A DNA stretch of 64,000 nt from Streptomyces sp. ISL-36 (lineage in GTDB: Bacteria; Actinomycetota; Actinomycetes; Streptomycetales; Streptomycetaceae): NCBI RefSeq assembly GCF_018614205.1, contig NZ_JAGGOS010000084.1, positions 39,522 to 103,521 on the forward strand. The letters are read 5' to 3'. Made by a program: the position numbers and the translations under genes. The notes under the pieces were generated by a model that saw only the letters and a list, made by a program, of their open reading frames with translations, was not told the DNA's origin and did no database searches. Shown one piece after another: positions 26,217 through 34,250 of this stretch (positions within the stretch are counted from its first letter, which is position 1; every line of letters begins with the position of its first letter).

Positions 26217-28199
26217 TCAACCCTGCGTCTGACCGGTCAGCTGCTGAAGACGGATGAAGACGAACTCGGCCGGCTTGAGCGGGGCGAATCCGAGGAGCAC
26301 GTTGACGACGCCGCGGTCGATGTCGTACTGGGTGGTGGTCTGCGCGTCGCACTTGACGAGGTAGGCGTCGCGAGGCGTCGTGCCCTGGAAGGCCCCTTGC
26401 CGGAAGAGGCCGTGCATGAACGAGGTGAGGTTGAGCCGGAGCTGGGACCACAGCGCTTCGTCGTTGGGCTCGAAGACGGCCCACTGCGTACCGCGGAAGG
26501 CGCTCTCCTCGATGACCTTGGCCAGCCTGCGCACCGGGAGGTACTTCCACTCGCTGGCCATGACGTCCGCGCCGTCGAGGGTGCGGGCGCCCCAGCTGAC
26601 GGTTCCGTACACCGGCAGCGTGCGCAGGCAGTTCAGACCCAGCGGATTGAGGACGCCGTTCTCGGCGTCGGTGAGCGGGCAGTCAAGGCCACCGACGCCC
26701 AGGAGCCTCGCCTCGGTGCCACCGGGCGCCTTCCACGCGCCGCGTGCGGCGTCGGTGCGTGCCCACAGACCGGCGAGGGTGCCGCTGGGCGCGACCGTGC
26801 GCAACCGGAACCCGTTGAGCGGATCGGGCACCCGCAGCCGGGGGAAGTAGGCGGTGGCGTCAGGGCCTTTGGCGGTCAGTCCAGAGCTGATCCAGTCCAG
26901 GGCCTTGTCGACGGTCCGCACGGCGGGGGGCGGGTCCACGATGAGCATCGCGCGGTGCTTGGCGCACAGCTGCATCGCCTCGGTGAACACGGCGTTCGGA
27001 TTCGAGATCGTCGAGTCGAGCGCGTTGGGGTTGCCCGCCGAGGGACGTGTCGCATCGGGAATGCACAGGATGGTGAAGAGATCGACCCTGCCGAGCGCAT
27101 GCATACCCGTGAAGGCGTGCGCGCTTCCGATCAGCGCGGCGTCGCCCGGGAGATGTGTCCCGTCCTCGCCTTCGACCGCCGATTGCTGGGCCTGGACGGC
27201 ACGGCCCACACCGAGCCGGTACCTGCCGACATTGGCCTTGGCGGAATCGAGGTTCAGGGTGGGAAGGAGGCTGTCGGGGTCCCCCTCGGCGAAGGTGATG
27301 ACCGCGTCCACCGCGTCGGGCAGCGCGACGGGGTCGAAGTCGCTGATGACCCGGATCCCCTTGCCGCTGGACGACGGCACGCAGCGAACCCTGGCGCCGG
27401 CGACCCGGGCCGCGAGGGCGGCGTTGATCTTGCGTTCCAGAAGAGCGCAGAGCCCGGCTACGGACGTCGGCAGCGGTTCGTTCGCCGCGATGACCGTCAC
27501 CGGCACCTGGGTGATCCTCCCGTTGGGCAGGTCGCTGGTGGCCTTGAGGGAGTAGTCCTTGTCATTCTTCAGGGCGGCGAAATTGATGTCGCCGCCCGGT
27601 GTTCCTCCGGCGGCCGGACGTGTGACGGCGCTCGGCGCGATCTTCACGCTCACCGTGCGCGAGCCGTTGTCGGGGTCGCTGGTGACCGTCTCGACGTAAC
27701 TGCTGCTCGTGCTGTCCATGCTTACGCCGGCGAACCGCTCGGTCGTGCCCGTGGCCAGATCGCTGATCGTGAGGTTGAACGTCTTGGTGTCCTGGGCCGG
27801 GACACCGTCGTGGTCGACGTCGACCACCAGGTTGTTCCCCCAGGAGCCCTTGCTGAGCGCGGTGATGACGAGCGCGGGCCTGCCTGTGTTGTCCGTTGCG
27901 CTGCGGAGCGTGATGCCGGCGGCGTCGCCGTCGGTCTTCGGCACACGCACGACATAGGCGTCGGTGCCGCCATTGAGGAAGAACTGGCGGACCGCGTAGC
28001 TCAGTTCGCTCTCCCTGTCGAGCCCGCCGAAGAGGCGCTCGAAGTCGGCGAAGGTGAAAATGCGGGTGGCGACGTTCTCAGGTCCGCGGGCCGTGTATCC
28101 GACGAAAGCGGCGATCGATGAGGGAACAGCGACGATGGTCCGCGTCGCGGACTCGAGCTCTTCGATGTAGACGCCCGGATAGGTGGGTGCGACAGCCAT
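26217..28199 (-). CDS. Contractile tail sheath protein
   Basis: A 660-residue sheath subunit. The N-terminus TYPGVYIEELESATRTIVAV and SSIAAFVGYTARGPENVATR is the classic start of the phage/eCIS sheath family, and the C-terminus VVNVLLGFAPLKPAEFVFIR with LQQLTGQTQG forms the inter-subunit arm. A variable domain (about 150-370) sits on the outer surface. AGGGAC lies about nine bases before the ATG. It is the first gene of the eCIS block and follows the promoter at 28237-28265. Only one sheath gene is present; Afp and PVC have two or three. In Streptomyces coelicolor a related system is cytoplasmic and linked to cell death and development; that the same holds here is inference. Confidence 0.95.
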   Translation of the reverse strand: MAVAPTYPGVYIEELESATRTIVAVPSSIAAFVGYTARGPENVATRIFTFADFERLFGGLDRESELSYAVRQFFLNGGTDAYVVRVPKTDGDAAGITLRSATDNTGRPALVITALSKGSWGNNLVVDVDHDGVPAQDTKTFNLTISDLATGTTERFAGVSMDSTSSSYVETVTSDPDNGSRTVSVKIAPSAVTRPAAGGTPGGDINFAALKNDKDYSLKATSDLPNGRITQVPVTVIAANEPLPTSVAGLCALLERKINAALAARVAGARVRCVPSSSGKGIRVISDFDPVALPDAVDAVITFAEGDPDSLLPTLNLDSAKANVGRYRLGVGRAVQAQQSAVEGEDGTHLPGDAALIGSAHAFTGMHALGRVDLFTILCIPDATRPSAGNPNALDSTISNPNAVFTEAMQLCAKHRAMLIVDPPPAVRTVDKALDWISSGLTAKGPDATAYFPRLRVPDPLNGFRLRTVAPSGTLAGLWARTDAARGAWKAPGGTEARLLGVGGLDCPLTDAENGVLNPLGLNCLRTLPVYGTVSWGARTLDGADVMASEWKYLPVRRLAKVIEESAFRGTQWAVFEPNDEALWSQLRLNLTSFMHGLFRQGAFQGTTPRDAYLVKCDAQTTTQYDIDRGVVNVLLGFAPLKPAEFVFIRLQQLTGQTQG

Positions 28200-28236
28200 G
28201 GGTGCGAGTCCCTATCTCTCGGTGGCCCGAGTTCAG

Positions 28237-28265
28237 AATCAACCGCAGCCATCACTCTCTGTCAA
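28237..28265 (-). promoter_or_regulatory. Candidate promoter of the eCIS operon
   Basis: On the minus strand a perfect TTGACA (28265-28260) is followed after 17 bases by TTGATT (28242-28237), giving a predicted start about 30 bases before the sheath ATG. The spacing is that of vegetative-type sigma factors, though the -10 box is a weak match. The rest of 28200-28464 shows nothing else I can support except a run of eight G at about 28333. Confidence 0.55.
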
Positions 28266-28464
28266 GAGAACTCACCGTGGGTGACTCCATCGGCTCTGGA
28301 AATCGCAGCGTCCATGATCACGGATGGTGACGGGGGGGGTGCGCTGGGTGGGAGGCGAGGCGGGCCGCATGGGCGCTGTCCCCCGCAGGCGAGCGGTTGG
28401 AATGCGGCCTTGGATCCGCAGGGAGCCGGCAGCGGGTCGGCAGTCGGCTGTGCTTGTTCCCGTC

Positions 28465-29943
28465 TCAAGCCGGATGGCTACGTCCAGTCGTGCGGGGAGG
28501 TAGCGATGTCCTCGGATTTTCCGGGCAGCCGTGACGCATTTTCGACCCCTGGTGGCTCGGCTTCTCGGGACGATGGACCAGGCGTCCTCCCCTCCCCATC
28601 GGGTACGCGTCGACCAGTGCGTCGACGGCAGCGGTTCGGTCGAGCGGGACGTCGACGGCCGCGGCCCGGGAGGTGTCGAAGCGGACCTCGACCGAAGTCC
28701 AACGCCGCCTCGGTCGGCCGCCCGTCAACTCGGCGGTCATTTGCACCCATTGGCCCGTCTCTCCTCGGAGCAGGCGGAGGGAGACCGGGGGACGGCCGTA
28801 TCGGATCGCGTTGGTGACGAGCTCGCTGACGACCAGTTCTGCGACGAACGCCGCCTCCTCCAGTCCCCACTCCTCCAGCTTTCCTCGTACGAGCGCACGC
28901 GCTCCGGCGACCTCGGCCGGGTCGGAGGCGACAGGCCAGAACGCCATGCTGTCCTCGGGGCAGGCGCGGACGCGCACCAACAGCAGCGCGGCATCGTCGT
29001 CGGCGGCTCCCTGCACACGCAGAGAGACGATCTCGCCGCACGCCTGCTGCAGGGACCCGGTCCAGGCGTCCAGTGCGCCGCACAGGTCCGCCACTCCCTC
29101 GTCCACGTCCCGGGTGCGCGCCTCGACCATTCGGTCGGTGAACAGGGCGAGCACAGTACCCTCGGCGAATTCGAACTCCTCGCTCTCGAAGGGCAGCCCA
29201 CCGACGCCCAGGGGGGCCTGTAGGCAGATCGAGCGCTTTGTCCGTCGGGCCCCCGCCCCACGGCCGGTGGCGACCGGCGGGAGATGGCCCGCGCTGGCCA
29301 CGGCGCATGTGTGGGAGGTGGGGTCGTACACGGCGTAAAGACAGGTCGCCCCCAGTGCCCTGTCCGTCGCCTCATCGCCCGGTGTCCGGTGTATTCCCAC
29401 TCGTGCCTGACTCACCAAGTCGTTGAGCCGGGTCAGAAGTTCGTCCGGCGGCAGGTCGAGGGCGGCCAGCGCCCTCACGCTCGTGCGTAGTCGTCCCATG
29501 GTGGCCGCGGCGTCCACTCCGCGCCCCACCACGTCGCCGACCACCAGCCCGACCCGGGCGCCCGACAGCGGAATCATGTCGTACCAGTCGCCTCCGACTC
29601 CGAGAGGGCCGGTGGTGGGGTGGCTGGTCCGGTAGACGAGGGCGAATCCGCTGCGGTCGCGGTGCCGCAGCAGGGTGATCTGCCAGGGGGGACGGTCGGA
29701 GGCGAACGGATGGAACTGCAGAGCGCGGGCGCGGAGGCGGATGTCGTCACCGGCTTCCAGGACATGGTCGACCACCTGCGTGCCGAGGTGGGGCAGGCGG
29801 GTTTCCCAGCGGGTCCTCCGTCCGCGTGTCGTCACCACCGATGACAGAGTCGGCAGCGTCGTGCAGCGGCGGGCGATGTGAGCGCGGAGCCGGTTGAGCG
29901 ACGGTGGATCCTCGTCACCGTAGAGGACGGCTCCGATCACCAT
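28465..29943 (-). CDS. Mosaic SpoIIE-type PP2C phosphatase with acyltransferase-like N-terminus
   Basis: A 492-residue protein. The PP2C (SpoIIE) core is intact: VGGDWYDMIPLSG near 118, VVGDVVGRGVDAAATMG, ASAGHLPPVA and a final DDDAALLLVRVR, so metal ligands are present. The N-terminal 105 residues (MVIGAVLYGDEDPP, ARALQFHPFASDRPPWQITL, GFALVYRTSH) instead look like the start of a wax-ester synthase/DGAT acyltransferase, which ends just where its HHxxxDG motif should come. In-frame codons before the ATG (HAEWTYVLLSQPS) extend this resemblance up to a TAA. The C-terminal HATPase has an N-box (VVSELVTNAIRYG) but no recognisable G boxes. I read it as a recombined gene; whether it is functional is unclear. 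Confidence 0.75.
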   Translation of the reverse strand: MVIGAVLYGDEDPPSLNRLRAHIARRCTTLPTLSSVVTTRGRRTRWETRLPHLGTQVVDHVLEAGDDIRLRARALQFHPFASDRPPWQITLLRHRDRSGFALVYRTSHPTTGPLGVGGDWYDMIPLSGARVGLVVGDVVGRGVDAAATMGRLRTSVRALAALDLPPDELLTRLNDLVSQARVGIHRTPGDEATDRALGATCLYAVYDPTSHTCAVASAGHLPPVATGRGAGARRTKRSICLQAPLGVGGLPFESEEFEFAEGTVLALFTDRMVEARTRDVDEGVADLCGALDAWTGSLQQACGEIVSLRVQGAADDDAALLLVRVRACPEDSMAFWPVASDPAEVAGARALVRGKLEEWGLEEAAFVAELVVSELVTNAIRYGRPPVSLRLLRGETGQWVQMTAELTGGRPRRRWTSVEVRFDTSRAAAVDVPLDRTAAVDALVDAYPMGRGGRLVHRPEKPSHQGSKMRHGCPENPRTSLPPRTTGRSHPA

Positions 29944-30041
29944 GGACGGTTGGCTGAGCAGGACGTACGTCCATTCCGCGTGGTGCCCGCATGTGTGGAA
30001 GCATCCTTACCTCTCTGGCGCCTCCCGGGGCTGCGGTGTTC

Positions 30042-31154
30042 TCAGTCCAGTTGGTTCCACAACCAGGCGATGTCCGGATACGGGGGCGGAGTGAGGTCGT
30101 CCGGGTCCCACAGCTGAGGGCTGCCGGTCAGCGACAGCTCGGGTGGTGGACACAGGGCCAGTGCTGGTTCTTGGCGGCTGTTGCGGTCGGGTGCGGTGAG
30201 GTAACGGATGTTGCCGGACATCCAGGTCACAGTGGCGGGCAGCCACTGCGGCAACTCGGTGGCGTAGCGGACCACCGAGGAGCGAGCGTCGCGCAGGAGC
30301 CGCTCTTGCAGGCGCAGCATGACTGCGACGGTGCGTTCGTACAGCTCCCAGACCTTGATCAACGCCTCGGCGAGACCGATGCCGTGCTCGACCGCCATGG
30401 CGGAGAGGAGGTTGACGTGGCCTTGTCCGTCCGCCTGCTCCTTCATCAGACTGCCCAATTCGTTGACCATGGTGCAGGGATAGAAGACTGCCTGCGTGAA
30501 GGCGCGCACCAGCGGGTCGTCCACGTCACGCGGCGGCAGGGCGTATCCGCCGCCCGGGGGAACGAGTGCGGCCAGCGCGCCGGTGCCGGCCTTCTGCCAG
30601 CGCATCCGCAGCCACTCGCCCACCGTCGGGGGTGTCGGTCGCCGGTGCAGGGCCAGCTTCCAGAGCTGTCCGCCCAGCCACTGCATGTGCTCCGCGCGCA
30701 CGGTGTGCATCGCGTCGGGGTCGAGGCAACCGTCCATCATGGTCCGGACCTCGCGCAGGGATGTGACGAAGGTGTTGTCGAGCAGCGGCGCGGCCGCGGG
30801 TTCGGTCATCACTCGGTTCGCTTCCGCGGTCAGCGCGATGGCCGCGGCCGGGTCGTCGACGAGACTGTCGAGGTGGTCGTCCCACACGAAGGCCCAATAG
30901 GTATAGCAGGACAGGGAGACGGCGGCCTCGGGCGTGAAGAAGGGCATGCCGGTCGCGATCAGTTCTCCGAGCCTCGCTCGGGTGATCAGTGAGTCCGGAG
31001 CACACAGCCCCTGCTGGACCGCCCACTGTGCGGCATGGCGGTCGAGCTCTTTTCCGTCCGCGTTCGGTGGCGCCGGAGTGATGGGGCAGAACAACTTCAC
31101 CTCCTTCAGCGAAAGGCTTTCCAGCGTCTGGGCGAGTGTGAGGTCTTGAGCCAT
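30042..31154 (-). CDS. Class I terpene synthase
   Basis: A 370-residue cyclase. The aspartate-rich motif DDHLD is at 92-96 (FVWDDHLDS) and the NSE triad NELGSLMKE at 231-239 (N231, S235, E239), both needed for the Mg2+ cluster that ionises the prenyl diphosphate. An arginine upstream (RMRWQKAGTG, about 183-185) fits the pyrophosphate sensor. Length is normal for bacterial class I enzymes. It is preceded after ten bases by a P450 gene and further by a polyprenyl synthase, so the substrate is probably the product of that enzyme (GGPP, or FPP). I cannot name the product from sequence; it is not one of the two-domain geosmin type. Confidence 0.9.
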   Translation of the reverse strand: MAQDLTLAQTLESLSLKEVKLFCPITPAPPNADGKELDRHAAQWAVQQGLCAPDSLITRARLGELIATGMPFFTPEAAVSLSCYTYWAFVWDDHLDSLVDDPAAAIALTAEANRVMTEPAAAPLLDNTFVTSLREVRTMMDGCLDPDAMHTVRAEHMQWLGGQLWKLALHRRPTPPTVGEWLRMRWQKAGTGALAALVPPGGGYALPPRDVDDPLVRAFTQAVFYPCTMVNELGSLMKEQADGQGHVNLLSAMAVEHGIGLAEALIKVWELYERTVAVMLRLQERLLRDARSSVVRYATELPQWLPATVTWMSGNIRYLTAPDRNSRQEPALALCPPPELSLTGSPQLWDPDDLTPPPYPDIAWLWNQLD

Positions 31155-31164
31155 TCCTGCCTCG

Positions 31165-32574
31165 TCAGTGCAAGGCGCTGCCCGTAGGGGCTGCGTCTCC
31201 GGCGGATGTGCGAACGTTGCCGGGCGGTGGGGATCCCGGGCCGCGGCGGGCCCTGACCCGCAGATGCGCGTCGCGCGGGCGCAGATCGACCCCCGCTCTG
31301 ATGCGGGGCTCCCGCGCGGTGACCGGCTCGAGACGCCAGCGGGAGCTGATGGCGGCGAGAGCGAGAGTGGTCTGTATCAATCCGACCTGATCACCGATGC
31401 ACTTGCGGGCACCACCACCGAATGCGAGGTACGTCCCGCGGTCGGGCTTCAAGTCATGCCACCGGTCGGGGACGAAGTGGTCCGGATGAGCGTAGATACC
31501 AGGGTGACGGTGAATGAGATACGAGCTCCAGGCGACCGTCGTGCCCGGCACCAGGTGGTGGCCGCCGAGTTCGGTGGGCCGAGCGACCTCCCGCGTCATC
31601 AACCAGCCGGGCGGGTACAGGCGGAGCGTCTCAGCGACCACATGCGCGGTGTCCTTGAGAGCTCGAAGTCGCTCGACGGTCGGCGTCCTTCCGGCCGCTA
31701 AGGCGTCACCTTCGCTCTGGAGGCGCACCGCGACCTTGGGTCGGCCGGCGAGCAGAAGGAGCGCCCAGGTGAGCGTGTCAGCCGTACTCTCGACGCCGGC
31801 GCCGAAGAAGGTGATGATCTGGTCGGTCACCTCTTCGTCGGTCAGAACGCGGGCCGGTCCGGACGCGTCGTCGACCGCGGTGATCAGGCGGGACAGCAGG
31901 TCACCGCGGTCGGCGTCGGCAGCGCGACGGGTGACCACGAGGGCTATGAGGCTGCGCCGCAGTCGCTGACTCGCCCGCCGATAACGTCGGTTGAACGGGG
32001 TCGGCAGTCGGTCCAGGGACCGAGGCGTCAGCGCCTTGCGGACCACTCCTGTGGCAAGGGTCTCCAAATCTTCCTCGAGCGTGCGCTCGGTCTCCGCGGG
32101 AAGGGCGTCCGCGGTGAACAGCGTCTCCACCACCGAGCGCCTGGCGAAGGCCGTCATCTCGGCGTGCAGGTCGATGACCTGCCCATCGTGCCAGGAGGCG
32201 GCCATCTCCTCCGCGACGGTGGCGATGCGCGGAACGTACCCGGCGACCCTGTCCGGGTGGAAGGACGGCTGGCAGAGCCGCCGCAGTCGCCGGTGGAGAC
32301 GGTGTGGGCAGACCGCGAGTCCGTCGCCCACGAGGTCGCGTGCCCGTTCGTACAGAGGACCGCCCTTGTCGAAGATACGGTCGTTGATGAGCACGTGCCA
32401 GGCGAGGTTCGGTGTGCTCACCATGACGACGCTGCGCCGCCCGACATGGAGTCGGGCCAAAGGTCCGAGGGCGGGCAAGGAACTGACGAAACCCACGGGG
32501 TCGCGCAGCAGCGGAATGGAGTGCCCGAGGATGGGGAGTGCCCCAGGAGCCGAGGGAATGGATGTGATGGACAA
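31165..32574 (-). CDS. Cytochrome P450, terpene-tailoring
   Basis: A P450 of about 469 residues with I-helix FFGAGVESTADTLTW, ExxR motif ETLRLYPPGW and heme-binding AFGGGARKCIGD. A longer frame starts at GTG 32655 (496 residues, heme Cys at 419 in that numbering), but its first 27 codons have low third-position GC and no ribosome site, whereas TTG 32574 has GAGGGAG seven bases upstream and leads straight into ITSIPSAPGALPILGHSIPL, the usual P450 opening. I therefore use the TTG. It sits between the polyprenyl synthase and the terpene synthase and should oxidise the cyclised terpene. Redox partners are not encoded here. Confidence 0.88.
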   Translation of the reverse strand: MSITSIPSAPGALPILGHSIPLLRDPVGFVSSLPALGPLARLHVGRRSVVMVSTPNLAWHVLINDRIFDKGGPLYERARDLVGDGLAVCPHRLHRRLRRLCQPSFHPDRVAGYVPRIATVAEEMAASWHDGQVIDLHAEMTAFARRSVVETLFTADALPAETERTLEEDLETLATGVVRKALTPRSLDRLPTPFNRRYRRASQRLRRSLIALVVTRRAADADRGDLLSRLITAVDDASGPARVLTDEEVTDQIITFFGAGVESTADTLTWALLLLAGRPKVAVRLQSEGDALAAGRTPTVERLRALKDTAHVVAETLRLYPPGWLMTREVARPTELGGHHLVPGTTVAWSSYLIHRHPGIYAHPDHFVPDRWHDLKPDRGTYLAFGGGARKCIGDQVGLIQTTLALAAISSRWRLEPVTAREPRIRAGVDLRPRDAHLRVRARRGPGSPPPGNVRTSAGDAAPTGSALH

Positions 32575-32680
32575 GGCGTCACTCCCTCGGTGTGCGAGAA
32601 CGGTCCAAAGATTCGTCGCTTGTGCAGGTGCATCAGCAGGCGCTGTACCGGCCACGCAGGGCCGGCCGGGCGGCGTGCCG

Positions 32681-33721
32681 TCAGCACTGCCGTTCAGTGA
32701 TCAGTTGGGCCAGGGCTGTCAGCTCGGCCGCTACGACCGGGACGGGGTGAGCGGCCGATAGCCGCTCCACGGCCGTGCGGACATGGCGCCTGGCCTCGCT
32801 CGTCGCCCAGGCCCGTCCGCCGGCCTTCTCCACCAGGTGGGCGGCCCGCTCCGACTCCTCCGCGGTCAACCGGTCGTGTCGGCCATAGAGGCGGACGAGT
32901 TCTCGCCCGGCCGCGTTGTCCGCGGCACAGGCGTACGCGACGGGCAAGGATTTCTTACGGAAGACCAGGTCGGAGCCAACCGGCTTACCCGTATGCCGCG
33001 GGTCGCCCCAGATGCCCAGCAGGTCGTCAACCAGTTGGAACGCCGCCCCCAAGTGCGCGCCGAAGGCCCGGAGATGCTCCACCCGCGCCTCAGCGGCCCC
33101 TCCGGCCAGGGCCCCGAGTCCACAAGCCGCTGCCATCAACGCACCGGTTTTGCCGGCCGTCATCACCGCGCACTCCTTCACCGACACCACGGACCGTTTC
33201 TCGAACAGAGTGTCGACGTACTCCCCGCCGATCAGTGCTTGCACGGCCGCCGTCAGCTGACTCACCCCTTGTGTCCCCAGCGGAGCGGGGGCCGCGAGCA
33301 GGACCTGGCACGCCAGGAAGAACAGCGCGTCTCCGGCCAGAATCCCGGCCGGCACCCCGAGAGCAGCCCAGACGGCAGGTCGCCCGCGGCGCATCCGGTC
33401 CCCGTCGATGATGTCGTCATGGAGGAGCGAGGCGTTGTGTACCAGTTCCACCGCGACCGCTGCCGGCGCACCCGCTGCCTGCTCACCGCCGACCGCCTCA
33501 CAGGCCAGGAGCGCCAGAGCCGGCCGCACGGCTTTGCCCGAGTTCCCGGTCGCCGGGTCGCCTGCCTCGTCCCACCAGCCGAAGTGCACGCCCACCGGGT
33601 GCCGGATCTCCTGTGGCAGCGTCTCCACCGCCTCCCGCACCCCTGCGAACGTCACCGCACCCGCGTCACGCAGCAACTGCCACGCGCAGCGCGCCGAGCG
33701 TACCGACGAGATCACTGTCAT
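32681..33721 (-). CDS. Polyprenyl diphosphate synthase (probable GGPP synthase)
   Basis: A 346-residue E-isoprenyl diphosphate synthase with the first aspartate-rich motif DDIIDGDRMRRGRP starting at 102 and the second DDLLGIWGD at 232-240. It condenses IPP with allylic diphosphates, making the substrate for the downstream terpene synthase. The bulky Ala-Ser-Leu-Leu residues before the first motif (LVHNASLLHDD) are compatible with a C20 product, but chain length cannot be fixed by eye. A ribosome site GGGGAGG precedes the ATG. It is the first gene of the three-gene terpene cluster on the minus strand. Confidence in the family is high, in GGPP specificity moderate. Confidence 0.9.
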   Translation of the reverse strand: MTVISSVRSARCAWQLLRDAGAVTFAGVREAVETLPQEIRHPVGVHFGWWDEAGDPATGNSGKAVRPALALLACEAVGGEQAAGAPAAVAVELVHNASLLHDDIIDGDRMRRGRPAVWAALGVPAGILAGDALFFLACQVLLAAPAPLGTQGVSQLTAAVQALIGGEYVDTLFEKRSVVSVKECAVMTAGKTGALMAAACGLGALAGGAAEARVEHLRAFGAHLGAAFQLVDDLLGIWGDPRHTGKPVGSDLVFRKKSLPVAYACAADNAAGRELVRLYGRHDRLTAEESERAAHLVEKAGGRAWATSEARRHVRTAVERLSAAHPVPVVAAELTALAQLITERQC

Positions 33722-34250
33722 CCGTGCCGCCTCCCCACCCGAGTGAACGACAGGCCACCCCCGACCCCAGGCCCTTCCGAGCCGCCCGCCCCTATGGCCG
33801 CCGGCAGCGGAGCCTCACGGCAGTCGAATCCATCTCATACGCCAGCACCAACCGACACAAGCCATAACCCAGGGCGCATTCGGAGCGCATGGAGCATTCC
33901 TCAACCCACCCCCCGACGTCCGCACCCTCACCGCGACACCACACGCCTGCGCAGGAACGCTTCTGCGAACTGGGCGTCACTTGGAAGTGCCGTAGGCGTG
34001 GGCGCCGTGGCGGTAGCGGCTCGGTCTGGCGGCCGAGGTCGTACGTGGTGTCGGGGTACAGCCCGGCCCAGCTTTGCAGGAGGCGTACCGGCGAGGTGCG
34101 CTCAGAGTGCGGGATCTGGTGGCCTGGTGTGAGCAGGCCCGACGACCGTCACGGCACCGGCGAGGGGCCGGCCGGGCCGGATTGCGATCACCTGGGACGT
34201 GACGGCGGGGACAATCGGGTTCGTGGCCCAGGCGGCGGGCAGGTGACCAG
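33722..34250. other. Intergenic region without a supported gene
   Basis: 529 bases between the polyprenyl synthase start and the end of the SWIM gene. Short frames on both strands (for example 33889-34452 plus, 33792-33980 minus) lack protein-like composition and ribosome sites. It must contain the promoter of the terpene cluster, but I could not pick a convincing -35/-10 pair. No terminator hairpin was found either. Confidence 0.5.

Noticed and set aside
1..28199. Type VI secretion system or complete prophage
   Set aside because: No TssJLM membrane complex, no capsid, portal, terminase or integrase; DUF4157, DUF4255 and the Afp15-type ATPase identify an eCIS.
30042..31154. Geosmin or 2-methylisoborneol synthase
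   Set aside because: Single-domain length, and a DDHLD motif that does not match the typical motifs of those enzymes; no methyltransferase alongside.
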